In this document: positions 25,376 through 35,720 of the stretch, piece by piece
Layout of the letters: each line of letters begins with the position of its first letter
How positions within the stretch are numbered: position 1 is the stretch's first letter
Assembly: GCF_029227915.1 (NCBI RefSeq)
Contig: NC_079887.1
Location: forward strand, 24,301,650 to 24,365,649
Reading direction: 5' to 3'
From: Hydractinia symbiolongicarpus
Lineage: Eukaryota > Cnidaria > Hydrozoa > Anthoathecata > Hydractiniidae
DNA length: 64,000 nt
Program-made: the position numbers and the translations under genes
Notes under the pieces: model-generated
Seen by the model: only the letters and a program-made list of their open reading frames with translations
Told to the model about the DNA's origin: nothing
The model's database searches: none

Positions 25376-27328
25376 CAGTACTGTGAAAAGGTTTGTTAAC
25401 ATCGTGGTTCGTGTTTATTTCATGTTACGCACGAACCACGATAGCCCACGATACGTATTTTTTTAAAAATCGTGGACCTCACGATCATGTTTCGTGGACT
25501 ACACGAACGAAAATTAAATATTACATCGTGGCTTCCACGATAGATAACTTCTATTGTAAAACAACAAAGACCGTATTAGTTTATCAATTAAATTAAAAAC
25601 CGACGGCAAAAAAATAAATTAACATTTTTTTGTTTTAATTCGTTGTTATAAGGCTAGCTATATAAAAGATTTTAATCCTTCGTGAATCAAGCGCCGTCCA
25701 TAGGGTATTAAATAAAACTGTAAAATTTTAAATAATTCTTTAGTAGTGTTTGCTTACATCAAAATCTATGTTATGTCTTAGCAACTCTTCAGGTTGGCAG
25801 TTAATACTGGTCATATGATTCGTAGGTGCGTTATCAATTAATCCGTACTCCTCATAAGATGACACAGGAAAGAGATTGTTATCACTCTGCTCTGTATTGC
25901 TTTGAGGATGATCATGTTCAGGCTCTGTTGTACCTCTAGGCTGATCATGTGCATCTTCAGATGTTGATATACCCGCCCATACATGTATTTTGTAAGGATG
26001 TTTTGCAGTGGGTTTTAAGTTTGGAAGACGGCCTTTTTTACGGAAACATATTTTTCCGTGATTATCCATCATTATGGTTGATTCATCGGTGAAGATTACG
26101 TCTTCGAACTGCTCATTGGTCCGAAGAAGTTTCTGACAAAACTCCAGTCTTAACACTTGATTCGGTACACGCACCAACTGGCAATAGCGGGGACCAGTTA
26201 GGGTCCAGCCTATTTTTTGTCTTGCTTGTCGAATGCATGATGACGAGACGTCAAGCTGAAATTCACTTTTAACAAGTTTTTGAACATCTACAAATATATA
26301 AAAAAATATAATTATATTATTTATGTAAAAAATGAGAAAACGTTAAACTTCTCCATATGCAAATATTTCGTACTAAGGGTAATAAAACGCTAAAAAATAT
26401 TTAAAGCTCACCAACTGAAGTTAGTTCATCGTTGTTTTCATAGCATTTGTCAATAAAATTATGATGATCTAATGTAAGTTTTCTTTTTCGACCACTCTTT
26501 CGTTTTGGCGCTAGCGATTTCGTTTCATTAAATCTTCGAACAATTTTTGATATTGTTTGCCGTGAAATCTTTTTGCCATCTTCCTCTTCAATAATTTTGC
26601 TAATCTGCGTATAGGTCATTCTTTTTTGTTTAAGATTTATTATTCACTGTCTGAAATATTTTGGAAGCACCATGTCTTGATTTGTAAATTGTATAAATGG
26701 TTTCGCCAAACAGAGCATCCATATTTAACTTTTTTTTTCAAAGAGAAACTAATTGCTCAGCTGACTTTTAAAGACGCCGACAAAATTAGAGAAAGATACA
26801 TCAGCAAAATAGATAAGACATAAAAGAAAGAAAAACTCGATGACCAAATACGCTTTTAAAATCTACTTTAATTTAATGACTGTTAAATATTTTGCATATA
26901 TTTTCGGTTCAACGTTTTCTTGAACAGAGTTCTTTTGGCAAAAAAATATCGGCAAAACAATGAGATGTGTTTGAGACGGGCGTTATTAAAGTTTTAAAAA
27001 CTGAAATTAAATTATGGTCAGACAAATTTAACTTTTCTTTACAAAATAACATTTCGTACAAAACATTTAATTGCGTCCGTTCGTTAAACTCAATAAAACA
27101 AATTACCGACGCTTTTGAAAAGAAAAAAAATTAAATCTATATAAATCGTGGAGCTCGCGAAAAAGATCGTGGGACACACGATCCTTCGTGGAGATAATTA
27201 TATTAGCGTGGTGGCCACGATAGAATGTTTGAATATTTGTTATACACGAAGACCACGATTTTATCGTGGTTCGTGTGCACCACGCTCGTTACACGAACAC
27301 GATGTTAACAAACCTTTTCACAGTACTG
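25376..27328 (-). mobile_element. Tc1/mariner-like DNA transposon inserted in the LINE
   Basis: The termini are perfect inverted repeats (CAGTACTGTGAAAAGGTTTG at the left, its complement at the right), extending about 30 bp to CATCGTG. The element is flanked on both sides by TA (25374-25375 and 27329-27330), the target duplication of Tc1/mariner elements. The insides of both ends, about 25400-25560 and 27145-27300, hold many short CGTGG...CCACG palindromes. The transposase gene runs on the minus strand. Confidence 0.93.
25740..26619 (-). pseudogene. Tc1-like transposase, 2 exons, catalytic half lost
   Basis: Exon 1 (26412-26619) encodes a helix-turn-helix region (TQISKIIEEEDGKKISRQTI, then a basic PKRKSGRKRK stretch). 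A 124-bp intron with donor GTGAGC and acceptor TTTGTAG separates it from exon 2 (25740-26287). Exon 2 continues with the second DNA-binding part and the start of the DDE nuclease: VIFTDEST holds the first catalytic Asp, followed by HVWAGIS. After that the sequence no longer resembles the family. The second Asp (normally in a QDNAPCH-like motif) and the final Glu are missing, and the frame ends after an acidic, Asn/Pro-rich tail. The copy therefore looks internally deleted and non-autonomous. An in-frame stop lies just upstream of the chosen ATG. Confidence 0.8.
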
Positions 27329-27330
27329 TA

Positions 27331-29659
27331 TCTTGAAGAGTGTTAAAGAAGCCAGGGGAAAGTACAGGCCCCGTCGAAAAGTCTGGAAGCTGAAGGAAGA
27401 GATTGTAGCAAGACAATTTAGTGCAAAAGTTCAGCAGTTAGCCTACAATAGTCAATGTGATAGTGACAATGTTGAAAGTACTTGGACTACTTTGAAGAAT
27501 TGTCTTCTAGAAGCTTCTGATGATACCTGTGGGTGGACGAAAGGACCAGCTAGACATAGACAGACCTGGTGGTGGAAACTTTGGAAAGAGTGGAAGTCAG
27601 GTGGTAGTAAAAATATTTACTTAGAAGCTAAGCGTCGCGCTCGTACAGCAGTGTATAAGGCAAAATCAGAAGCAGAGAGAAACAGATTTGCAGATGTGTT
27701 AAGAAGAGAAGACCAGCACAATGAGGTATTCAAGATAGCAAAGCAAATGAAGAAAACTAATCAAGATATTGTAGGTGAGAAGTGTATACGTAATGATGAA
27801 GGTGTTTTGGCTACGCAGAGGAGAAAAGGGTAGCTTGGAAGAATCATTATCAGAGGTTGCTTAACACTGAGTTTGTTTGGGACGAGGATAATTTGTCTGA
27901 TGATGATGTCGTAGAAGGGCCAGCTATGCAGATCAAGACAGAATGGGTAGTGGAGGCTATTAGGAAATTGAAGATTGGCAAGGCTGCAGGAGTATCAGGT
28001 ATTGTTGCAGAGATGGTAAAAGCATCTGGATATATTGGAGTTGAGCTTATTACAAGTCTTGCTAACCAGATTATAAAGGATGGTGCTATTCCGAGTGAGT
28101 GGCAGTCGAGTGTAATAGTGAACTGTTTCAAGGGCAAGGGTGATGCATTAGAAAGGGGTAACTATAGAGGTTTGAAGTTGGTTGATCAAGTAATGAAAGT
28201 TATTGAAAGAGTGATTGATAAGTTACTTAGAAAAAGAATTGATATAGATAAGATGCAATTTGGTTTTGTTCCAGGGCGTGACACTACAGAGGCAATATTT
28301 TTACTCAGACAGCTTCAGGAAAAGTATTTAGGAAAGAGAAAGAATCTCTATTTTGCCTTTGTAGATTTAGAGAAAGCTTTTGATAGAGTGCCACGTAAAG
28401 TTATTTGGTGGGCTATGAGAAAATTAGGTGTGGATGAGTGGCTAGTTACGATGGTTCAGTCTATGTACAGCAATGCTAGAAGTTGTGTCAGGATTAACGA
28501 TTCACTTAGTGATGAATTTAGTGTAAATGTTGGTGTACATCAGGGTTCTGTACTTAGTCCTTTGTTGTTTATTCTAGTCTTAGAAGCGCTGTCGATGGAG
28601 TTCAGAACAGGTTGTCCATGGGAGTTATTGTATGCAGATGATTTGGTTCTCATAGCAGAGTCGATGGAAGAATTAGTTGAAAAGTTTGAGAAGTGGAAGG
28701 AAGGACTAGAAGAGAAAGGGCTGAAGGTAAACACAGCAAAGTCTAAAGTCATGATAAGTAGCATTGCAGCCAAGTGTGACCTTGTAGTTGGAAAGTGGCC
28801 TTGTGGAGTTTGCAGGAAAGGGGTTGGTAGTAACTCAATTTTTTGTCAGACTTGCAAGCATTGGTTACATAAGAAGTGCAGTAGTATTAGTGGAAGGTTA
28901 AGAGCTGACATACAGTTTGTATGCAAGCGTTGCAAAGGTGAGATTATAGAGAATGAAGTATTTCCAGCTTTAATGATGTACAACAGTGGCTCGTTAGAGA
29001 TAGTTAAGAACTTCTGTTACTTAGGTGATATGTTGGGCAGTGAAAGGGGTGTTGGAAGAAGTGTTACTTGCAGGATAGGTTCTGCTTGGAAAAAGTTTAG
29101 AGAGTTACTTCCTTTATTGACTAGCAGAGTCCTGTCAATTGAGGTAAAATGTAGGTTGTATGAGGCCTGTGTAAGAAGTGTTATGTTGTACAGTAGTGAG
29201 ACATGGGCAGTGAAGCAGGAAGATCTTGACCGTTTAGAAAGGAATGATATGAGAATGGTTAGGTGGATGTGTAACGCCAGTCTGAGAGACAGAAAGAGTT
29301 CAGATGAGCTAAGAAGCAGGCTAAGTCTCCGTAGAATTAAAGATGTTATCCAGATAAGAAGATTGAATTGGCTGGGGCACTTGGAAAGAATGGAGGAGGA
29401 TAATTGGGTAAGAAAGTGTAGAGACTTGATAGTTCCTGGGGCAAAGCCCAGAGGGAGACCGAGAAAGACTTGGCAGGAGGTTATAAGGACAGACTTGATA
29501 GAGAGGAAGTTGAGTTTAGATCTAACACAGTCTAGATCAGATTGGAAGAGGGTCATTAATATACCCCGTCCCCAACCCATGCTAGCATGGAAAACGAACG
29601 TTAAGCCGAGAATGATGATGATGTGTAGCTATATATTTGGCAATTCGGTTCAGCTTTAG
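27331..29659 (+). pseudogene. LINE ORF, reverse transcriptase part (one-base frameshift)
   Basis: The reading continues from the endonuclease part (KSVKEARGKYRPRRKVWKL) to a TAG at 27831-27833. One base appears to be missing near 27814; in the next frame the text resumes as EEKRVAWKNHYQRLLN and stays open to 29659. The reverse transcriptase motifs are intact: FVPGRDTTEAIF, FVDLEKAFDRVP, GVHQGSVLSPLLF and LLYADDLVL. A Cys/His cluster follows (CGVCRKG, FCQTCKHWLHKKC, CKRCKG), like a PHD-type zinc module. Next come the family's C-terminal blocks LNWLGHLERM and GRPRKTWQEV. Allowing one restored base, the joined frame is 1070 codons including the stop. The last few codons read into flanking DNA past the (GAT)n tail, so the element's own stop seems lost or absent. 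Confidence 0.88.
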
Positions 29660-29758
29660 CGCCGCGTATTTCTTACAACAAAGATTGGATTTCATAAAGT
29701 CGTATAATTGCACCTTTTTCAACAATCTTTTAACTCGACTAACATGTGTCAACCAGGG

Positions 29759-30545
29759 GTCTGTTCTGCCCGGATAATGAACATTGGCCTGATTAAGTAC
29801 GGCAGCTTGCACCGGTTAAGAACAGGGCAGAAAATACATAATCAGGGCAACATAATCAGGACAGGCCGGCTTATTACTCAAAAAATATTATTTGGCACTT
29901 ATAAAAGGGACATATAATCAGGGCAGGCCAGTTTATATACGACAGTGTAATATTATTTCTCATTTATTATAGAACGAACATAATCGGGGCAGGCCGACTT
30001 ATGTATGACAGTCAAATATTATTCCAGACTTATAGAACAAATATAATCGGGGCCGACCGCTTTTATATCATTCGTCATCACTTCTGAAAGCGAATAGCCC
30101 TGGTGGCAAAGTTGTTGTTGCTCTCAAATGAAACGAAATTTCGCGGCAAATACTAAATTTTGGGATTCGCAAGTTTAATAACTTTTCACCAAACTTAATT
30201 CCCGCAAAAAGAATAATTTAGGTTCCGTGAAATTTAGTTACTTCAAAGTATATTATGCTGAAATGTATTTACTACAAGATTAGTTTTAAACTAAGAATTA
30301 CGTCGAGACTTTTTTCTTCCGCCATCTCTAGTTTTTAGGGGTGTTCTATCTTTCAGAGAATGTTTAATTCACAAAAGTTCGAAGAAAATGCCAATCACAG
30401 CCTGCCTGGCCAGCCATTATATCAGCGTTCATAATCCGGTCACCACTACATAACCAGTGCAAAAAAAACATAATCGGATCATGTGTACATAATCCGGCTG
30501 TCCCGGTTGTAAACAGGCCGTTTTCGCAATCTGGGCAGAACAGGT
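29759..30545. repeat. inverted-repeat-bounded block with CATAATC-GGGCAGG units
   Basis: The block starts with GTCTGTTCTGCCCGGAT (29759-29775) and ends with ATCTGGGCAGAACAGGT (30529-30545), a 15/17 inverted match. In between, ATAATCNGGGCAGGCC-like units recur near 29835, 29912, 29978 and 30041, about 65-75 bp apart, and CATAATCCGG units recur near 30427 and 30489. From 30140 to 30240 it also holds TTCGCGG/CGCAAG-type text. It may be a MITE or a fold-back element. No coding signal. Confidence 0.5.
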
Positions 30546-30648
30546 CTAGCAGCCATTTTCTAAACAAAATAGTTCAATAGATGCAAAAAAGTATAAAGTT
30601 TAGCAGCAAGAAGTATAAAAAACAAGACCAGCGTGTTGTAAGGGCTCG

Positions 30649-30933
30649 TCAGTTTTGTGATTCATTCAACAATCCCCCGCCCACAGTACCGTACAAAAAA
30701 TCTCTTATCTTCTCGTTATGACATATTATCATCATAAAAACCGCCTTCGAGACATGATAAGGAATGTTCAACAGTAAACGGTTTGTGGTATACACGTCGC
30801 AAGGCCTATTTTTTATTCGCAACATCGACAGCCAATTAGATGTTCTTTGTTCCAAAGAAGCTTCAAGAGCTCCAAGTCGAATAGCATGTACTTTCGTGAA
30901 CGGCAACTTTGCAACCCGCTTTGTGGCAAGCAC
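30649..30933 (-). pseudogene. retroelement fragment, C-terminal RT-element region
   Basis: The open frame contains KVHAIRLGALEASLEQRTSN and then WLSMLRIKNRP, followed by a CHNEKIRDFL stretch. In a family of cnidarian RT elements, a similar order (SNWLTxLP, then a RHNxxRD block) follows the polymerase. The Cys-rich middle is missing. The frame runs away from the RT fragment at 31043-31400, and the two are joined by a palindrome. A decayed piece of mobile DNA. Confidence 0.5.
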
Positions 30934-31043
30934 GTAATTTTAGATTACCAGATGTTTAAAGGATTTGACATCCTTTAAACATCTGGTAATCTAAAATAAC
31001 GTGCTGGACACAAAGCGGGTTGCAAAGTTGCCGTTCACGAAAC
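30892..31043. repeat. near-perfect long palindrome
   Basis: The left arm (about 30892-30964) and right arm (about 30970-31043) are inverted copies of some 73 bases around a five-base spacer. The inner arm text reads AGATTACCAGATGTTTAAAGGAT on the left, and the outer part includes CGTGAACGGCAACTTTGC. Only a few mismatches are seen. It joins two oppositely oriented retroelement fragments. Confidence 0.92.
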
Positions 31044-31400
31044 TACTGAGATGTCCGGCAGGGGTAGAATTCATGGTATCTTACAGATCGATGCAAACAA
31101 CGCATTCAACAGAAAAGTTGTTTTTCACAATATGAAAATACTATGTCCACAACTTGCGACATATATTCGTAATTCTCATGCAAGACCGTCACCTTTTTTC
31201 GGAGCCAAGAGAAAAGAAGGGAATCTTATTGCAATGACTATGTACGTGATTGGTATTATACCGCTTTAGAATCTTGACATTAACGGAAATCGTACAAAAC
31301 GGATTGTATTTGCAGATGAATGGGACTTTTATTGGGCTAAAAACTTAGTGGCAAGAAACTTTCCCTGTTCCAATAAGACAGACGCCTGGGTTTTTCGCTA
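31043..31400 (+). pseudogene. decayed reverse transcriptase fragment
   Basis: The open frame reads ILQIDANNAFNRKVVFHN, then ILCPQLATYIRN, then AMTMYVIGIIPL before a stop at 31267. After it, RIVFADEWDF appears in the same frame. These align in order with RT blocks of a cnidarian element family (QIDASNAFN, TQGDPLAMAMY, YADD). The QGDP core is gone and the YADD box reads ADE, so it is inactive. Confidence 0.65.
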
Positions 31401-31984
31401 AGGGTATATCAACCGGCATGCCATAAATTGTGCAATACTGTCAAAGTCATCCATTTCTTTTGTACTTAGCTGCTTGGCGAAATAGCAATCGACTCAGAAA
31501 TATCGTCAGTATTACCATAGATGTTACTACCACATTCTCCACCATTCATTTGCATCCAAATCACCGTTTCTGATTCCGTAGATCTCAAAAACTATCAACA
31601 TAAATTGTTATAAATTATCAAACCGTTACCAAAAAATCACCCATGGTAAAATCTACATACGGCAAATGCGCAATGTCTTCACGCGCCTTAATTAGGGTAA
31701 ATTTATTTAAGTCATGACTACCGAGGATGGGGAAAACGTTAAAATATTCTGAAAGAAAGCGCAAAATAAATGGTTACACATGCTTCGAGAACATATGGAA
31801 ACACAGTTTACCGAAGGCATGTATTCGAACAACTATGTTAATAAGAGACATGTGGATCTCCCAAGATTCTTAACAAATACGAACAAAAAGGGATCGATTG
31901 AGTATTGATAAGATTTTCTACAGCGGCAATCGCATCAGAGTTTGGAAAATTGTGTCTGAAACATACTTTATTTATAGAGACAAC

Positions 31985-32294
31985 ACTAGTGGTCCTGTGG
32001 TAGAGCGTTCGCCTCCAGTGCGTAAAGTCTTAGGTTCAAGCCTGAGTCATGGAGGAAGCTGTAAAGTGTTAATTAAATCGTTCTGCATGACATTCAGCTT
32101 GAGAATAGGATTGATATCTTAGGCGGTTGTCTAGTCGAGCCGCTGTTGTGCTTGCACGGCTTCCGTAGCTCAAGTAGGAGCTTTAAATCTGTTAGGACCC
32201 TCTTCGCAAGATCCTTGATAAAAGCAGTGCCAATAGGAACTGAAGAGGCTATCATGGGTAAACAATTTCCATAAAAATAATAATAATAAATCTA
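31985..32294 (+). repeat. tRNA-derived SINE, second family
   Basis: The head (GTGGTCCTGTGGTAGAGCGT, B-box-like GGTTCAAGCC near 32033) is followed by a body with AGGCGGTTGTCTAGTCGAGC and CCGTAGCTCAAGTAGGAGC. It ends in a TAA trinucleotide tail near 32280-32292. The same body occurs on the minus strand at 47456-47732, and its 3' part at 60170-60345. Confidence 0.75.
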
Positions 32295-32477
32295 ACGATG
32301 ACTTAAAGATTTTTTAAAAATGATTGCACTGCTTTCATCAAATCATACCATTATTAAGGCCTTAATAACGGTAATGGCTTCTCTCCGTGATCTGCTTAAA
32401 AAAATTTCATTATTGCTTCATAGTCAAATTAAGTCGATTCGTTTTCGATTAATCAATTTTTTTGGCAGGTAGATAAA

Positions 32478-32545
32478 TAGATGATTTGCATATTTTACAT
32501 TGCTAGCCTTACAGATATCGAGGAATATATCCTGTTTATTATTTT
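32478..32545 (-). repeat. SINE tail fragment
   Basis: CATATTTTACATTGCTAGCC followed by ATATCCTGTTTATTATTTTC matches the tail of the SINE at 62817-63138. The head is absent. Confidence 0.55.
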
Positions 32546-32634
32546 CAAGTGATACAAATTTCACCAGCTGAGCGTTGTTGTTGGGAGGGGGAATCAAATG
32601 GAGAAGGAAGTAACATTGTAAAAGACATCGTTGA

Positions 32635-32925
32635 TTGTTAGTCATTAATACTCCCCCTAATATAATGCCTGCTTTACTTCTACAGAAGTCATCAAAGATT
32701 TCTAAAAGTGAAGATCATCAAGATCATACAGAAATGGTTCCAACAGCATACAAAAACTTGATGCAACTAACACAGAAGTTGCGTAACAAAGAAACAAATG
32801 AATCCAACCAGGAAAGCGGTGCATTACATTGGTTAACTAGTCTGCCACTAAAAGATTTTGGATACGAGTTAAATAAAGAACAGTTTTGGAAGCTCTGCAA
32901 TTGCTATACAACTCGTTCATTCTAA
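32635..32925 (+). pseudogene. retroelement fragment
   Basis: The open frame ends with ALHWLTSLPLKDFGYELNKE and QFWKLCNCY. This is the post-polymerase block of the same type of RT element seen at 30649-31400 (SNWLTxLPxxxxGxxLxKxxF, LRY). The frame stops soon after, before the Cys-rich segment. The first part is lysine- and glutamine-rich and unrecognised. Confidence 0.5.
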
Positions 32926-32958
32926 GACTGTCAGCTGATTGCGTCTGTGGTAATGTAT

Positions 32959-32998
32959 TAAACATTGCACACGCCCTTTCGAACGTGTGCAATGTTTA
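32959..32998. repeat. 15-bp perfect inverted repeat
   Basis: TAAACATTGCACACG and its exact complement flank a ten-base loop. It could form a stem-loop in RNA. It directly follows the retroelement fragment. Confidence 0.85.
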
Positions 32999-32999
32999 A

Positions 33000-34099
33000 G
33001 CAAAATAGGCTCTAGATTTTTCAGAAAAGATCATAATTTAACACAAACATGGAACTCTCTAACGTCATACTAAACATTCAAAAAGTAGAATAAAAATATT
33101 TTTATAATAACGGAAAATTTTGACAGTTATGAAACAGTTAGTGTTAGTTTGATTGTTCTTGTCGATAGATTATCTATATATTAATAAAAAAATAAAAAAA
33201 TAATAAAAAAGGGACTGGTGTGTCACCGTACTAGTATGTCAAATCCATAGCAACCAACGCGCGTGGGTGGACCTGTTTCACTGTGCTAATTTGGCGGATA
33301 CAAAATAGCCACCACAAGAACTGTCCCTCCTTAGCGACTGATGGAGATAGTCACCTCACAAACATACGTTTGGAATTAGTGAAAATGATCTCCTCAATAT
33401 ATAAAGAGTACCGTTGTTTTTGCCTCGCGAAAACAATAGTTAAATAGCGCCGGAGCTGCGCACCAAACAAATAAACTCAAATAATATCTTGGAAAACATC
33501 GTGCTCTAACCAGCTAATAACAGGGGGGTGCCCTCTCAGGCAGTCGATTTACCGTTTCGTTATTCTCTCTGGGATCAAGGTTCGGGGGCACGCAAGATGC
33601 GACTTGTTCTCCATGGTCTTGATATTTCCACTCAGATAACATCCAGCGAATATAACAAAAAATGGTGTAGCAACTGCGAAGTGAATAATGGTGGACCCTA
33701 AAAAGCTCTTTTTAACCATGCTCTCTGGATAAAAATAGAGGGGATAAAAGTTCTATATAGCTACGTCTTAATTTTTAATTCACATTTTTTAGCAACGCAA
33801 AATCGTGATAATAATATTTTGTTCCTTGATTTGAAAATTATTGGTGGAATATTAAGCTAGCTATCTATTTTGGGGGAAAAACCACATGCAAATGTCATTT
33901 AATCTTGTGGGGTCGTATATATAGTGAAAATCTTATGGTTACTTTGAGATGTTTTTGCTTATTTTCTTAAGATTTATAGATCAATCCAAGCACAACATTA
34001 TATATTTGTTTTTACAACAGTAAAGCCCTTTGGCTTGGGCATTTGTGTCACCGTAAAAAAGATGCTAGGATTTGATGAAGAGAGCTCTTTTCTTATAGA
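33000..34099. other. intergenic stretch, no gene recognised
   Basis: There is an A/T homopolymer-like patch near 33180-33210, then moderately GC-rich text of repeat appearance at 33220-33660. No open frame of note. Confidence 0.4.
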
Positions 34100-34212
34100 T
34101 TCCTTCTCACTTCCTGCAACATCCAATGGCCCACCCAGTGTACCATCTCCCCAATTTCATTATATACTGTAGATTGGGTTAACCCAGGACATTCACTCGC
34201 CCATATATATTG
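34100..34212 (-). repeat. SINE central fragment
   Basis: Read on the minus strand it contains GGGTTAACCC, ATGAAATTGGGGAGATGG and ACACTGGGTGGGCCATTGG. These match the central part of the SINE at 62817-63138 in the same order, with substitutions. Confidence 0.6.
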
Positions 34213-34631
34213 AATCGCTGCCGAGGGGAATGTAATAACAAATAATCCATTTACTTACCCATGTTTTTTTACTATCGCGTGAAAATGTGGCCATAAAAAT
34301 ATATTCAGAATGTGAATTTAACATTTTTTTTATATGGCTAAGACGAATGTCACAAATATCTTTTCTTGTGTTCGAGTAATTTTTTCTCACTAAAAATAAG
34401 GTCTGTCAGCAATATTTGATGATAATTTCCATCCCTCATTTGGATGAGGCTTTCATGTGCTCTTTGAAACTAGTTAGCAGATTATTTGCACTCACAGCAT
34501 GATTTTTAAACTGCGTTTTGGTGAGCAGCAACCTAAGTTACTAAAAAAAATTAGATAATATATATATTTGAATTGTTTTGTCTAAAAAATCTTATTGCTC
34601 TTTAGAAATCAGTAGTATATATAGTTTCGGA

Positions 34632-35720
34632 ATGTCTGACTTAAAACGAAAGGGTAAGGCTTTCTATAAAGGGTATTCTAAAAAAAGAAGATGGAAGGAA
34701 GAGCTTCGACCTGGCCTTGCTGGTGTCCTTATAACATGTGATGGACGTGAAAGAAATGCTGTTGCTGAAGCATATCGTTTACTTAATGAATACGCTGATG
34801 CAAAATATGGTCCAGAAAAACATGCTGAAGAAGACTCTGATGATTCTAATGAATTGGATATTGAGGAGGCTTTAAAGAAAGAGGTGGCAGATATCAAAGA
34901 GTCAAACAAGATGGGAACAGAAAGAAGATTTCAAACTGTTGAAAACAAAGCAAAAAATGTCATTTTCATCAGAACAGCCAGCACAATTAATCCATTTGAA
35001 CTTGTGCACAATATTTTCAATGATATTCTCTGTTCAGAAGTTAGAAAGAGTAAATTCTGTTTACGATTTTTGCCTGTTTTGAAAACGTGTTATGCTAAAG
35101 TGGATGAAATTGTTAAAGCTTCAAAACCGATTATAGAGGAATATTTTCATAGCATTTCAGATCCATTTACATATTGCATCATGTGGAAAACTAGATGTAA
35201 TAATCAGATCAAACGTGATGATGTTATTTTAAGGCTTGTGGATGTGATTTGTGAGAAGGAGTGTGGCCATGAAACAGAATACAAACATCCTGATGTTATT
35301 TTGAATATAGATATCATTGGAAATATATGCTGTCTGGGCATTCTACGAAATTATCAAAAGTTTAGAAAATATAACTTGGATATGCTGCTCAAGGAAACAG
35401 TCGTTGCAGATGAAAGTGTGAAAACAGAAAATAAAGATGATGTGAAAAAGGAAATTCAAGATGATGGAGAAAAAGAAGTTAAAATTGATGCGAAAACAGG
35501 AGCTGATATAAAAATTAAAAGCATGTGTAATGTGGAAAAAGCTGATCAAGATAAAGTTAAGAAAGAAGATGAAGTTAAGAAAATGGAAAACGATGTGAAA
35601 ACACAACTTTTAGTGGAATCTCAAGCAAAAAACAATTCTGAATGCACTCAGCAACAGGATCATATAGAAAACAAAAACACAGTTGACAAAGCTGGTATAG
35701 AAGAAATGAAACAAGAGTGA
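34632..35720 (+). CDS. thumpd1: THUMP domain protein 1 orthologue
   Basis: One uninterrupted coding exon of 362 residues; human THUMPD1 is 353. The ATG at 34632 was chosen because the human-like MSDLKRKGKAFYKGYSKKRR begins there. An in-frame ATG at 34578 lies before a likely splice acceptor (TTGCTCTTTAG, ending 34605) and is probably not used. Conserved blocks are GLAGVLITCDGRERNAVAEA (29-48), LLNEYADAKYGPEK (50-63), the acidic EEALKKEVADIK (78-89) and RRFQTVENKAKNVIFIRT (98-115). The RNA-binding THUMP domain covers about 120-245, ending CCLGILRNYQKFRKYNL. Residues 260-362 are a charged Lys/Glu tail of low complexity. Family knowledge: THUMPD1 is the tRNA-binding adaptor that lets NAT10 place N4-acetylcytidine on serine and leucine tRNAs. 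An ATTAAA signal lies at 35742. Confidence 0.95.
   Translation: MSDLKRKGKAFYKGYSKKRRWKEELRPGLAGVLITCDGRERNAVAEAYRLLNEYADAKYGPEKHAEEDSDDSNELDIEEALKKEVADIKESNKMGTERRFQTVENKAKNVIFIRTASTINPFELVHNIFNDILCSEVRKSKFCLRFLPVLKTCYAKVDEIVKASKPIIEEYFHSISDPFTYCIMWKTRCNNQIKRDDVILRLVDVICEKECGHETEYKHPDVILNIDIIGNICCLGILRNYQKFRKYNLDMLLKETVVADESVKTENKDDVKKEIQDDGEKEVKIDAKTGADIKIKSMCNVEKADQDKVKKEDEVKKMENDVKTQLLVESQAKNNSECTQQQDHIENKNTVDKAGIEEMKQE

Larger units (their letters stand above)
24301..29623 (+). mobile_element. RTE-like non-LTR retrotransposon (LINE), split by a Tc1-like insertion
   Basis: With the 1953-bp insertion at 25376-27328 and its duplicated TA removed, the element is about 3.4 kb, the usual size of RTE-group LINEs. 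It has one long frame that carries an apurinic-type endonuclease and a reverse transcriptase. A short 5' leader precedes the ATG at 24496. The 3' end is a short (GAT)n run near 29611-29623, as RTE-type elements often have. The left boundary is approximate, and no clear target-site duplication was found. The coding frame is open except for a one-base shift near 27814, which suggests a recent copy. Confidence 0.85.

Noticed and set aside
25393-25596. Open frame at the left end of the Tc1-like element
   Set aside because: It is read through the palindromic terminal region and has no protein similarity.
34578-34631. In-frame upstream ATG extending thumpd1 by 18 residues
   Set aside because: The extension lies before a likely splice acceptor and does not resemble the family N-terminus, which starts at the ATG at 34632.
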